A stretch of DNA of 41,222 bases. Origin: a virus. The notes under the pieces were generated by a model. That model searched no databases. It had not been told where the DNA came from and saw only the letters and a list, made by a program, of their open reading frames with translations. Positions 1-7,721 of the stretch are shown piece after piece. The stretch's first letter is position 1. Each line of letters starts with the position of its first letter. The stretch is taken from positions 1 through 41,222 of the IMG/VR virus record IMGVR_UViG_3300022920_000282. The stretch is one strand, 5' to 3'. A program made the translations under genes and the position numbers.

Positions 1-18
1 TATTAATAGCTTTTTCAT
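1..18 (-). CDS. 5' end of a further exported-protein gene (partial)
   Basis: An ATG at 18-16 opens a frame reading MKKLLI before the window ends. It starts one base past the stop codon of the upstream barrel-like gene, the same tight spacing used throughout this operon, and the Lys-Lys-Leu-Leu-Ile start is what a signal peptide looks like. Only six codons are visible, so the product is unknown; that it belongs to the exported-protein operon is inference. Confidence 0.4.
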
Positions 19-19
19 A

Positions 20-1459
20 TTAGAATCTAATTTTACCACCAGTTAGTATTTGATAGTTGAGGGCATTTCCACCTGATTGCCAAACTCCAGTAAAACTGAT
101 ATTGTATTTGAATGTTTTTGTAATTTGAATATCCCAAGAACTAAATGGAACTATAAGAACACCTGGATCCCACCATTTACCTTCATAATATTGTGTAAAG
201 GGAGAGTAGACTCCTAGAATTAGAGCCGATGTTGTAATCTTTGGACTAACTCTAAAGTTTCTATGAACTCCAGTAACTGCTGATAGATTTTGTAATTCTC
301 TTTTACCTAATTTACCTACCGTGAAATTTAAACCAGCCATTCCAGTGAATTTCTTCTTACCAAACTTAAATGATTCTAAAACAGTAGTTGTGTTTAAATG
401 ATTTTGATTAAAATCTGTCATTGTAGTATTTGCACCTACTAGGTTAAATGTTCTATTCGGATTGATCCATGATTTATAGAAAGTTAAACTAAAATCATTA
501 GTTACAGTTGTGTATGTAAATAGTGCTCCTTGAACTCTGCTCTTTTTTGTATTAGCACTAGTAATAGAACCTACTACTTTTACTTGACGTCCATTTGAGT
601 TATCTTGGTTGTCAATAACTACAATATCACCTGATGCAATTAAAGAACCTCTGTTTTTATTATCTGCATCTCCACCATCTATTGCATTTGAGACAGAGTT
701 TGCTAGAGACATAGTCAATGCTCCTTCTTTAGACTCTTCTTCAGTTGCTGTTTCAGCGCCTCCTGTTGAGGTGCCACTTCCACCTGTATTACCTTGTCCA
801 CTGCTAGTTTCACTAGAACCAGAGCCATTGGATTGCCCTGAACTAGTCCCTGAACTACTATTCTCGTTATTTTTATTATCAGAGCCTCCAGATTCACTAT
901 TAGAGCTACCTGATTCGTTATTAGAACTTCCAGATTCACTACCAGAACTTGAAGATTCACTACTAGAACTTGAAGATTCACCATTAGAGCTAGAACTTTG
1001 TTCTCCTGATTTCTTCTTTTTCTTCTTTTTCTTTTTCTTCTTTTTATTTGCATTATCAATAGCCTCTGCTACTGGAACTCCTGATGATGAAAGTGCTTGT
1101 GGTAACATATCTCCGCCTAACACATTCATTATATTTGTAATTACTGTAATAGTATTTTGAACTATTATAGCATTTGTATTATTTGTAATAGCTTGGGTTA
1201 CACCTTGACATGGATTCGCAGAATTAGCCTGAGTAACTAAATTCATCCATGCATCAAAAGTACCATCTGTAAAATCTGGTTGTGTAAATGTCTGAACATT
1301 GCCAAAATAGTTTAGGGCAATCTCATCACTTGAACCCATTTGAATTGTTTGTTGATTTAAAGTACATGGATCTGTAAACGTATAAGACCACTGGCCATAA
1401 CTGACTAGTGGTGCTAAGAATAACAGAATTGTTATTATTTTATTCTTCAAATATCCCAC
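20..1459 (-). CDS. Outer-membrane beta-barrel-like protein with poly-Lys and Ser/Gly linker
   Basis: Predicted exported protein of about 479 aa. The N-terminus is a signal peptide ending SYG|Q (cleavage near residue 22). Residues about 140-151 are twelve consecutive lysines, followed by roughly 100 residues of Ser/Gly/Asn/Glu low complexity. The C-terminal 200 residues have alternating hydrophobic/polar strands and finish in Gly-Lys-Ile-Arg-Phe; a terminal Phe is typical of outer-membrane beta-barrels, so a barrel is inferred. No ATG is available at the start: either GTG at 1459 or TTG at 1450 (giving MKNKIITILLF, a better signal peptide) must be used. The start lies inside the end of the CsgG-like gene, implying translational coupling. 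I do not recognise a named family. Function may be an outer-membrane partner of the CsgG-like protein. Confidence 0.75.
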   Translation of the reverse strand: MGYLKNKIITILLFLAPLVSYGQWSYTFTDPCTLNQQTIQMGSSDEIALNYFGNVQTFTQPDFTDGTFDAWMNLVTQANSANPCQGVTQAITNNTNAIIVQNTITVITNIMNVLGGDMLPQALSSSGVPVAEAIDNANKKKKKKKKKKKKSGEQSSSSNGESSSSSSESSSSGSESGSSNNESGSSNSESGGSDNKNNENSSSGTSSGQSNGSGSSETSSGQGNTGGSGTSTGGAETATEEESKEGALTMSLANSVSNAIDGGDADNKNRGSLIASGDIVVIDNQDNSNGRQVKVVGSITSANTKKSRVQGALFTYTTVTNDFSLTFYKSWINPNRTFNLVGANTTMTDFNQNHLNTTTVLESFKFGKKKFTGMAGLNFTVGKLGKRELQNLSAVTGVHRNFRVSPKITTSALILGVYSPFTQYYEGKWWDPGVLIVPFSSWDIQITKTFKYNISFTGVWQSGGNALNYQILTGGKIRF

Positions 1460-2144
1460 GCTTTATCATTCTTTTTACGATACGAGCAGTTCCAGATTCT
1501 AGGGCTTTCTTAGTTGCAATACCAATTGTTGATTGATTGAATTTGACAACATTGTCTTCACCAATCTTTGATCTTTTAATCGTGACTGCTTCACCACTTC
1601 CACTGCCTGTGAAAATAGTTCCAGTTTCAGCATTAACAAATCTTACTTGCATACCAATAATAGTTTTTAGTACAGTCTTTACTCCATCAATTGTCACTTC
1701 CTCTTCCTCAGATACTGAATAGTCATATATTTCTACATATACAAAATACTCTGCTAAGACAACATTGCCTACAACTTTAATATCATTTGCCGATATACCC
1801 TTTGCAGCTGCTTTATGTTGTTTAACCATTCTCTGTTTGATTTCTTCTTTATCTTCTGTAAATAGAAATCTATCTGTCCATTCTAAATAAGACAGAGTAA
1901 TATTACTAACACCTAAACCAACTCTATTCTCTCTCAACTCTGGATAGAATTCATATAGTTCTGGTGTAAAGCCTATATTTAATACTTGAATAGGCAATTG
2001 ATAATCTAACATATAGTCAGATACCTCATCGATGTCTGCTTTTTGTTCAAAACTAGCTTTATAGTCTTCAGTCTCAGTTTTACCTATTTGAGCATTAACT
2101 GTAAATGTAGCTAACAAAAAGATCAGTGTAAATAATCTTACCAT
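1440..2144 (-). CDS. CsgG-like outer-membrane secretion channel protein
   Basis: Exported protein of 234 aa resembling the CsgG/HfaB family, whose E. coli member forms the oligomeric outer-membrane pore that secretes curli subunits. Seen here: a signal peptide ending VNA|Q, a periplasmic-type alpha/beta domain, the stretch RVGLGVSNITLSYLEWTDRF (residues 74-93), and a C-terminal segment with GTIFTGSGSGEA (175-186) followed by a helix ending in IVKRMIKRG. E. coli CsgG is about 277 aa and lipidated; this protein has no Cys after the signal sequence, so it would not be a lipoprotein by this route. It overlaps the 89-aa membrane protein upstream (ATG inside ACATGGTAA) and the barrel-like gene downstream. 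Alternative: another periplasmic protein of the same fold (FlgT/TolB-N-like). Homology by recall only. Confidence 0.62.
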   Translation of the reverse strand: MVRLFTLIFLLATFTVNAQIGKTETEDYKASFEQKADIDEVSDYMLDYQLPIQVLNIGFTPELYEFYPELRENRVGLGVSNITLSYLEWTDRFLFTEDKEEIKQRMVKQHKAAAKGISANDIKVVGNVVLAEYFVYVEIYDYSVSEEEEVTIDGVKTVLKTIIGMQVRFVNAETGTIFTGSGSGEAVTIKRSKIGEDNVVKFNQSTIGIATKKALESGTARIVKRMIKRGIFEE

Positions 2145-2407
2145 GTTATTTCGTCTTCTTTCTTTTCTACCTCTTTAATAATCACTTTTGGATTCTCCTT
2201 CTTTTCCACTATATTATTAATAATAATTTGTGGTTGAGCCGGAATGCTATCTTGTACTACAATTGGAGCAGGTTCAGGTTTTGGTTTAAACCACCCTTCC
2301 ATGTTAGTAATAAAGATACCAAACCCAGCGGCGATGACTAAGCCAACGCCGGCAATGATTTGATTTTTAATTTCAGAAAAGAATTTGTTTTCTTTTTTAT
2401 CTGACAT
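2138..2407 (-). CDS. Small single-pass membrane protein
   Basis: 89 aa with a cytoplasmic charged N-terminus (MSDKKENKFF), one hydrophobic segment at about residues 17-34, then a Pro/Lys-rich tail of about 50 residues (KPKPEPAP near 41-48) that would lie in the periplasm and could span toward the outer membrane. No signal peptidase site is apparent. It sits between the T9SS-tailed cohesin-like gene (10 bp upstream) and the CsgG-like gene (overlapping by 7 bp), so it is probably part of the same envelope machine. The TonB-like or spanin-like layout is suggestive but I see no diagnostic motif; function unknown. Confidence 0.75.
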   Translation of the reverse strand: MSDKKENKFFSEIKNQIIAGVGLVIAAGFGIFITNMEGWFKPKPEPAPIVVQDSIPAQPQIIINNIVEKKENPKVIIKEVEKKEDEITW

Positions 2408-2417
2408 TCTTATTAAG

Positions 2418-3155
2418 TTATTTTTTTATGGTCTTAAATGTTTTAACAAATTGGCCATTGGTAATATGTAATAAATAAACACCTTGTGGTAATGAGGATA
2501 AATCCATTTGAAATTGTACCCATCCTGCAAAGAATCTTTTACTTTCTTTTAAAAATTCTGAACCACCATAGTTTAATACACTGACAATATAATCGCCATT
2601 GTCTGGTACTGTCAGGTCAAATGTAATTGGACCTTTTGTTGGAACTGGATAAACAATTCCATAAATACCATCAGTTGGCTTAGTATCAAATGGCATTGAT
2701 CGTTTATTCACGTAACCATCTGTGTTTTCAACATCAATGTCCCATCCTAATTCTGTGCCAGCTGTTTTTCTACCAATCGTAATTGGAATTGTGTCCCAAT
2801 CTTGATTAGTAACCCTAAATCTTACCGTAAATAATTCTGTTGTATTACTTATAGTAAAATTACCGAAGGTGACGTCATAACCGCCCCATCTAACAGTTTC
2901 ACCTTCCCAGACCATAGTATATGTTAACCACTCTTGAGCTTTAGGTGTCACAGTAATCGATACAAACTCTAAATAGTCTGGATCATAGTTCAATGCAAAT
3001 TCTAAACTACCAACATTTTCGCCTGAAGTTTCAATTTCTACAGGCAGATTAATAAACTCACTTACAGGCACATCAATCTCAGGTACGTTAAATACGACCT
3101 GAGATTGTGCACATGTGGTGAACAATATTAATATTATTAGTAGTATATTCCTCAT
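2418..3155 (-). CDS. Cohesin-like protein with T9SS type A sorting domain
   Basis: 245 aa. The signal peptide ends TCA|Q (about residue 16). Residues about 22-155 read like a cohesin-type beta-sandwich: a hydrophobic strand followed by ALNYDPDYLEFVSITV, then alternating strands to LFTVRFRV. Residues about 168-245 match the Bacteroidetes T9SS C-terminal sorting domain: YPVPTKGPITFDL (usual form YPNPxxG), a central Gly-rich strand, LSSLPQGVYLLHITNGQ and a basic end KTFKTIKK. The protein should be exported by Sec, then carried across the outer membrane and attached to the cell surface by the host T9SS. It starts one base after the stop of the next cohesin-like gene. Of the operon, this is the most likely surface anchor for dockerin-bearing partners; that pairing is inference. 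Confidence 0.78.
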   Translation of the reverse strand: MRNILLIILILFTTCAQSQVVFNVPEIDVPVSEFINLPVEIETSGENVGSLEFALNYDPDYLEFVSITVTPKAQEWLTYTMVWEGETVRWGGYDVTFGNFTISNTTELFTVRFRVTNQDWDTIPITIGRKTAGTELGWDIDVENTDGYVNKRSMPFDTKPTDGIYGIVYPVPTKGPITFDLTVPDNGDYIVSVLNYGGSEFLKESKRFFAGWVQFQMDLSSLPQGVYLLHITNGQFVKTFKTIKK

Positions 3156-3156
3156 A

Positions 3157-4251
3157 TTAGTTTAAACCTGTACCGTTGGCATCACCTAAGATTAATAGGT
3201 AGAAGTTACCGGTAGTAGTTCCATTAATTTGTGGAGATAAAAATACTGATAGTCCTGGAATTGAACTTGATTGATCTGAACTTGAAGCATTAATAGTATT
3301 ATATTGTGCTTCAGTAAAGAATAATACATCTGGATTAGAAGCGTAACTTGAGTTACCTTGTGCTAATCTAGAGAATACTAAGTAAGAATCCGATGCTGTA
3401 ATTCCAGTAGCTTGATTTGTATTTGCAGTATAGAACTGAATACCAGATGCTGATTGTACTCCCGCAACAATTTGTGCGATCATATTAGCATCTGCAGTTG
3501 ATAGTGCTGAACTTGCATCTAGTCCACTTGCAATCTTAAGTCTAATTTGCCAGTAAGATTGGTCTAAGCTTTCTGAGAATGTTGCCGTTCCGTCTGCTGC
3601 CGTTGTTACTGTAGTTACATCTGTCCAAGTTGAACCATCTGATGATTTCTGTAAAATCACAGGAATAGATTCAGCTGGATTTGTTCCACTATTTAAGATA
3701 GTTGCTACATAATCAAATGCTGGTTCTATAAAGTTACCGCCATTATCTTGTGTACCTAGAGCTCCATCTGTTCCATCAGCTTTTACATAATAAGCAGTAA
3801 GATCAGCAGTAAAATCTACGCCAGCGACTGCTCCGTTTGTGTAACCTGATAGAAAAGGTGCGTTTACTGTAAACATATTACCAGCAATCATATCGAAAGT
3901 GGTAGATGCTCCAGTATAAACCCATACTACTTTTACAATTCCGTTCGTTGAATCAACATCATACGACAAATATCCAACAGGGCCGGATGTATTGTTATAC
4001 GTTAATGTTGGTTCATCAAATACTGTGTTATCATAATTAAACGAAAACTGAATACCTTTAACTGCATTACCAGACGTATTATCATAGTAAATATCAAACT
4101 CAGTGTTTGAGCTCGAACCAGTAGATTCTAAAGTGTACGTTGAATCAAAAATAACATAGGGCTTTGTTGCATCAGGCGCAGTCGTCTGCCCGAAGACAGT
4201 CATTGTACTGATAGCTAAAGCCAGTGTTAGAAGAATGTTTTTTAATTTCAT
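3157..4251 (-). CDS. Exported protein with cohesin-like and dockerin-like regions
   Basis: 364 aa. Signal peptide ends VFG|Q (about residue 21). Residues 45-155 resemble a cohesin-like sandwich (GIQFSFNYDNTVFDEPTLTY). Residues about 180-245 form a second beta domain (VILQKSSDGSTWTDV). Residues 246-300 carry two dockerin-like half repeats: ALSTADANMIAQIVAG and TGITASDSYLVFSRLAQGN. The protein ends LGDANGTGLN, which looks like the first calcium loop of another dockerin repeat cut short by the TAA stop. There is no T9SS sorting tail, so how it leaves the periplasm is unclear; the CsgG-like pore downstream is one possibility. Eighteen bases separate it from the PA14 gene upstream. Domain calls are by eye; the export signal is certain, the cohesin/dockerin reading moderate. 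Confidence 0.72.
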   Translation of the reverse strand: MKLKNILLTLALAISTMTVFGQTTAPDATKPYVIFDSTYTLESTGSSSNTEFDIYYDNTSGNAVKGIQFSFNYDNTVFDEPTLTYNNTSGPVGYLSYDVDSTNGIVKVVWVYTGASTTFDMIAGNMFTVNAPFLSGYTNGAVAGVDFTADLTAYYVKADGTDGALGTQDNGGNFIEPAFDYVATILNSGTNPAESIPVILQKSSDGSTWTDVTTVTTAADGTATFSESLDQSYWQIRLKIASGLDASSALSTADANMIAQIVAGVQSASGIQFYTANTNQATGITASDSYLVFSRLAQGNSSYASNPDVLFFTEAQYNTINASSSDQSSSIPGLSVFLSPQINGTTTGNFYLLILGDANGTGLN

Positions 4252-4268
4252 TTGTTTTTAATTTATTT

Positions 4269-5465
4269 TTAGTTTTTGTGACCCGCTCTTATTACATAGA
4301 AAGTTGTTTGATTTCCATTGGCTAAATCAAAGAGGGACCATGCTCCGTAACCGGAGAGTTGTGATTTGTCGTCTGAATCCGCAGCAACTGCCGGCCAAAT
4401 GGTCGGGTCTTGCCAGGAATTTGTGTTCCATATTTCTTGTCCTCCACCAGGGTAAATGGAAATGTTACCTTGTCTCTTCTGGTGCATTAGATAAATGTCA
4501 GAGGCAGAAAATGAACCTGTATTATTTACATCAAGTCTCCAGTAATCTTTAGAACTAACTGTATCTGATAGTAATCTATCTTGAAACCAGTTAATATCTG
4601 AAGTTGTAAGTGTTCCTATTGTCGGAGCGATGTCTATTGTAAAATCGTAATCGTTGTAATTTAACGTAGTATTAAATGAATAATTGCCGTTTGAATCTGT
4701 TGTCGTAGTGGCTTGAGTTGTGTATGAGAATCCAACTTGGTTTTTATTCTGTGTCTTTAGATAAACAGTTTGTCCTACAATACCTTGTTCTTCTGCTCCT
4801 TTAATATAACCACTCGCCGTGATAGGTACTGCGTTAGGATCTGTAGAAGTCCATTCTGCAAATGGATGATTAGGACTAAGTTGATTGTATGTATTACTAC
4901 TTGGTATTTTATATTGAAAATTTGCAGCACCTACACCACCAAAATTCTGTATTCTATATTCAAACTCATACCATGTATTTTTATCTAGGGTTGCCGTACC
5001 ATAAGCCCATGTATTCCAACCATAATATTTAGTAACTATATCATTAGTTTTACCAATACCTTTAATCATAAACTCATGTGAGTCATCGGTGAATGTTCTG
5101 AACCCGTATGTACCTGATTTGTTAGGTTTAAACCAACCTGTATAGATAATTGCATATCTGTCAGAACCGGCTCCACCCCATCTTGGTGGATTCCATAGTT
5201 GTTGAGGAGTATGATTACCACCTCTTGGTCCTTCGTAACTTGTTATATCTACAGTTGTATCTAAATGAAGTGTAGTACCGGCATCAGCAAGATTAACCAT
5301 TGCATCAAATTCTGTATGGTTGTTAGCATTTTGTGAATAGTTCTGACCTGATTGGCTTCCACCATAGTGAGTTTTAAGTGACCTTAAGTTTACTGTAGTA
5401 GTTTGCGCATGGACGATAGGTGTCGCCAGGATAAAACATAAGATGAATAATTTGAAGTATCTCAT
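4269..5465 (-). CDS. Exported PA14-domain protein with dockerin-like C-terminus
   Basis: 398 aa, first gene of the exported-protein operon. Signal peptide ends VHA|Q (residue 20). Residues about 104-200 match the PA14/GLEYA sandwich: YAIIYTGWFKPNKSGTYGFR, the TDDSHEFMI strand and WYEFEYRIQNFGG; PA14 domains commonly bind carbohydrate. Residues about 217-280 look like a carboxypeptidase-regulatory/CnaB-type beta domain (GYIKGAEEQGIVGQTVYLK). Residues 286-333 hold a dockerin-like pair: LTTSDINWFQDRLL and DVNNTGSFSASDIYLMHQKR, the second with a DxNxTG calcium loop. The last 60 residues are unassigned. No T9SS tail. A late-type promoter motif lies at 5536-5546, 71 bp upstream of the ATG. A role in binding host or environmental glycans is inference. 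Confidence 0.8.
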   Translation of the reverse strand: MRYFKLFILCFILATPIVHAQTTTVNLRSLKTHYGGSQSGQNYSQNANNHTEFDAMVNLADAGTTLHLDTTVDITSYEGPRGGNHTPQQLWNPPRWGGAGSDRYAIIYTGWFKPNKSGTYGFRTFTDDSHEFMIKGIGKTNDIVTKYYGWNTWAYGTATLDKNTWYEFEYRIQNFGGVGAANFQYKIPSSNTYNQLSPNHPFAEWTSTDPNAVPITASGYIKGAEEQGIVGQTVYLKTQNKNQVGFSYTTQATTTTDSNGNYSFNTTLNYNDYDFTIDIAPTIGTLTTSDINWFQDRLLSDTVSSKDYWRLDVNNTGSFSASDIYLMHQKRQGNISIYPGGGQEIWNTNSWQDPTIWPAVAADSDDKSQLSGYGAWSLFDLANGNQTTFYVIRAGHKN

Positions 5466-5535
5466 ATACTACATCAAGTCAGGCACAATACATTTAGGGA
5501 TTAGAGGCTAGACTAACATATTTTTTTTATTATTA

Positions 5536-5546
5536 TATTATATATC
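5536..5546 (-). promoter_or_regulatory. Late-type promoter motif, exact copy (exported-protein operon)
   Basis: Coding-strand GATATATAATA, identical to the copies before the tail sheath, gp14-like, tape-measure and fibre genes. It is followed by a short AT-rich leader to the PA14-domain gene. It sits back-to-back with a plus-strand near-copy at 5559-5569, making a divergent promoter pair. Confidence 0.6.
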
Positions 5547-5558
5547 TGTAATGTCGAA

Positions 5559-5569
5559 GATATATAACA
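5559..5569 (+). promoter_or_regulatory. Late-type promoter motif, one mismatch (CHU_C operon)
   Basis: GATATATAACA on the plus strand differs at one base from the 11-bp motif found upstream of minus-strand virion genes. It lies 66 bp before the ATG of the CHU_C protein gene and 13 bp from the opposing motif, so both exported-protein operons can be switched on together. Confidence 0.5.
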
Positions 5570-5634
5570 TTAGGCCAGTCACAACGGTGATATTTAACTT
5601 CTCGGTCTAGAACCTCAAACACTTTATTTTAAAC

Positions 5635-7308
5635 ATGATGAAACGTATATTCATCGCAATGCTCGTATTTCACGGGTTTTTGGCCACTGGCCAGTGCGAT
5701 CTTGCTATTACCGACTTTAATTTTACCACTGGAGATCTAGTGGTAGAAGTTATTAACTCAGAAAACTGTGGTTGTAATGATTTTACAAACATAGAAACTA
5801 CTTGCGAAGCATCTGCAAGTGGAGCCGTACAAAATAATGAGACTATTAGTCATATTGTTTTAGGATTACACTTAGATGATTTTGATTATCAATGGACTGA
5901 TTGTGTCAGTGGTAATAATCATCCTGGCTGGACTTTTAAAAACAAATCTTTTTTTGGTAATTCTGTTTTAGAAACAGGTGATATATGGAATACTAACATC
6001 TATGATTTTTGGGCACCTAACAATGAATGCTGGGCAGAAATATTAGCAAATGATGCAGAATGCATTGAGTTAGCTATTTGGCAGATTAACTTATCTCAAA
6101 CTGCAACTACAGATATGGGCGGTTGGGCTGTTAATCCTAATGTGGCTAATCAAACACAAAATTATCCAGATACTGATATTTCTAATAATAGCATAGTTTT
6201 ATGTCCAATCATATTAGTATTTCCAGGTTGCACAGATCCATTTGCTCTAAACTATAATGATGAAGCAACTGAAGATGATGGCACTTGTGTGTACTCTATA
6301 GGACCAGATCCTATTATTATAGACATAGTAGTTAACAATGAAGAGTGTGAGGTATTTGAAGCTGGAATTTTATCTACGTTTAATTATTCTGCAACCATTG
6401 TAAATATTGGCACAGAAGCTGTTACTAATTTTTGCCTTAACGATTTCTTAGGTATAACATTTAATTGTTTTAATGGAGTTTCTAATCTAGCAGTTTGGAT
6501 TCAACCTGGAGATACAATTACTGTATATGGATCTATTAATGTTGATGGTACTTGGACTGCAGGGCAAGGTAATTATATGACTATCACCAGTGTACCTGGT
6601 GAAATCATTACCGCTAATAACAATTTTGTTTTTAATATGCCAAATGGCGTAGATTGTGAAGAGGTGATTGATCCTGAACCATGTGATACGGTTTATGTAG
6701 ATAATTTTATTATTGATACTCTTTACATAGAAACGATCGATACTGTTTATGTAGATAATTTTATTACTGATACACTTTATATAGAAACTATCGATACTCT
6801 TTATGTTGATGTTGAGGTTTATATTACTGACACATTATACATCACAGAAATTGAATATGTAACTGATACTCTTTTTATTACAACTATCGATACAGTTGAA
6901 GTTATCATATATGAGTTTTTAACTGATACCATTTATGAGTATATTACTATTGACTGTGAAACTGGCCTAGAGTGTATTGATGATCCTGGTTTAGTTTGCC
7001 CTGATTGGTCTTCAGTCTATATTCCAAATACATTTACTCCAAATAACGATGGCATTAATGATGTTTGGAAAATGGTTTATGATTTAGATTGTTGGGTTGA
7101 TGTGGAATTTAAGATCTTTAATAGATGGGGTAATGAAATATACCACAGTTATGGAGATTACTTTGATTCATATCCTTATTGGGATGGTAGTATAAATGGT
7201 GGCAACAATTATGCAATAGATGGCGTTTACACTTATACATTCTATGCTAAAAAATTAAACTCAGTCGAAGTCTTTCAAAGACATGGACATATAACAATAT
7301 TTAGATAA
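5635..7308 (+). CDS. Large exported protein with CHU_C (T9SS type B) sorting domain
   Basis: 557 aa, one of the few plus-strand genes. Signal peptide ends ATG|Q (about residue 19). Residues about 20-195 are Cys-containing and unassigned. Residues about 198-222 contain GCTDPFALNYNDEATEDDGT, a short motif common in marine Bacteroidetes surface proteins. Residues about 228-340 read as a CARDB-like beta domain. Residues about 350-440 are tandem beta repeats rich in DTLYIETIDTVYVDN. Residues about 468-557 match the gliding-motility-associated C-terminal domain CHU_C: VYIPNTFTPNNDGINDVWK, FKIFNRWGNEIY, WDGSINGG and GVYTYTFYAK. The tail should direct export by the host T9SS to the cell surface or medium. 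Domain evidence is strong; a role such as adhesion or interference with gliding is inference. Confidence 0.85.
   Translation: MMKRIFIAMLVFHGFLATGQCDLAITDFNFTTGDLVVEVINSENCGCNDFTNIETTCEASASGAVQNNETISHIVLGLHLDDFDYQWTDCVSGNNHPGWTFKNKSFFGNSVLETGDIWNTNIYDFWAPNNECWAEILANDAECIELAIWQINLSQTATTDMGGWAVNPNVANQTQNYPDTDISNNSIVLCPIILVFPGCTDPFALNYNDEATEDDGTCVYSIGPDPIIIDIVVNNEECEVFEAGILSTFNYSATIVNIGTEAVTNFCLNDFLGITFNCFNGVSNLAVWIQPGDTITVYGSINVDGTWTAGQGNYMTITSVPGEIITANNNFVFNMPNGVDCEEVIDPEPCDTVYVDNFIIDTLYIETIDTVYVDNFITDTLYIETIDTLYVDVEVYITDTLYITEIEYVTDTLFITTIDTVEVIIYEFLTDTIYEYITIDCETGLECIDDPGLVCPDWSSVYIPNTFTPNNDGINDVWKMVYDLDCWVDVEFKIFNRWGNEIYHSYGDYFDSYPYWDGSINGGNNYAIDGVYTYTFYAKKLNSVEVFQRHGHITIFR
6684..6950 (+). 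repeat. In-gene tandem repeats encoding an Asp-Thr/Tyr-Ile stalk
   Basis: Imperfect tandem units built from gatactctttatatagaaac-like blocks encode DTLYIETIDTVYVDNFITD variants. A unit of about 66 bp is clearest near 6690-6810, then decays. The encoded pattern alternates polar and aromatic residues as in a repeated beta strand, probably a spacer between the N-terminal domains and the CHU_C tail. Confidence 0.7.
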
Positions 7309-7309
7309 C

Positions 7310-7669
7310 ATGAAAAACTTAATTATTTCCCTACTATTTTTACTACCATTTTGCACGTCAGCACAATGTAATCAACATGTCTTTTCTTCGGTCGGTGCTG
7401 AAAAATGGACCAACTTCCAATATCAAGATTGTGATGGATGGAATCATTATTTTGGTCTTCCCGCTGGAGGATATACCATAATTTTTTGTGCAGATATAGG
7501 CACTGCTTTCGTTTTAAATGGAGATGGATTTGTATTTCCGTTAGCAAACGAACATCCTAATTACGCATCATGCATCCAGCCTGAATGTGAAGGTGATTTT
7601 GATGGAGATGGAATCGTAGGAGCAGAAGATCTGCTTACCTTTTTATCAAATTATGGGGAATGCGATTAA
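7310..7669 (+). CDS. Small exported protein with C-terminal dockerin-like repeat
   Basis: 119 aa, starting one base after the CHU_C gene stop, so co-transcribed with it. Signal peptide ends TSA|Q (about residue 18). The body has several Cys residues that could form disulfides. The last 24 residues contain DFDGDGIVGAEDLLTFLSNY, a good match to one dockerin type I half repeat (calcium loop DxDxDGxxxxxD followed by a helix). Single half repeats of this kind also occur at the ends of other Bacteroidetes and planctomycete exported proteins. It might dock to one of the cohesin-like proteins encoded divergently; this is inference. No T9SS tail is seen. Confidence 0.75.
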   Translation: MKNLIISLLFLLPFCTSAQCNQHVFSSVGAEKWTNFQYQDCDGWNHYFGLPAGGYTIIFCADIGTAFVLNGDGFVFPLANEHPNYASCIQPECEGDFDGDGIVGAEDLLTFLSNYGECD

Positions 7670-7721
7670 ACTTACGCCTCATATTATGGATCTTATATAC
7701 TATCTTTATAGCTAATAATAT

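Noticed and set aside
715-1059. Minus-strand 114-aa frame with repeated VNLQVLVVNL-like units
   Set aside because: Alternative frame of the Ser/Gly/Asn repeat in the barrel-like gene; no independent start signal or coding character.
609-1160. Plus-strand 183-aa frame with poly-Phe/Leu
   Set aside because: It is the antisense shadow of the Ser/Lys low-complexity region of the barrel-like gene; composition is explained entirely by that gene.
2138-2407. 89-aa membrane protein as a CsgF/CsgE equivalent or a spanin
   Set aside because: Topology would allow it, but no sequence motif supports either; left as unknown membrane protein.
5465-5635. Origin of replication in the divergent AT-rich gap
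   Set aside because: No iteron or DnaA-box-like cluster; the content is explained by the two divergent promoters.
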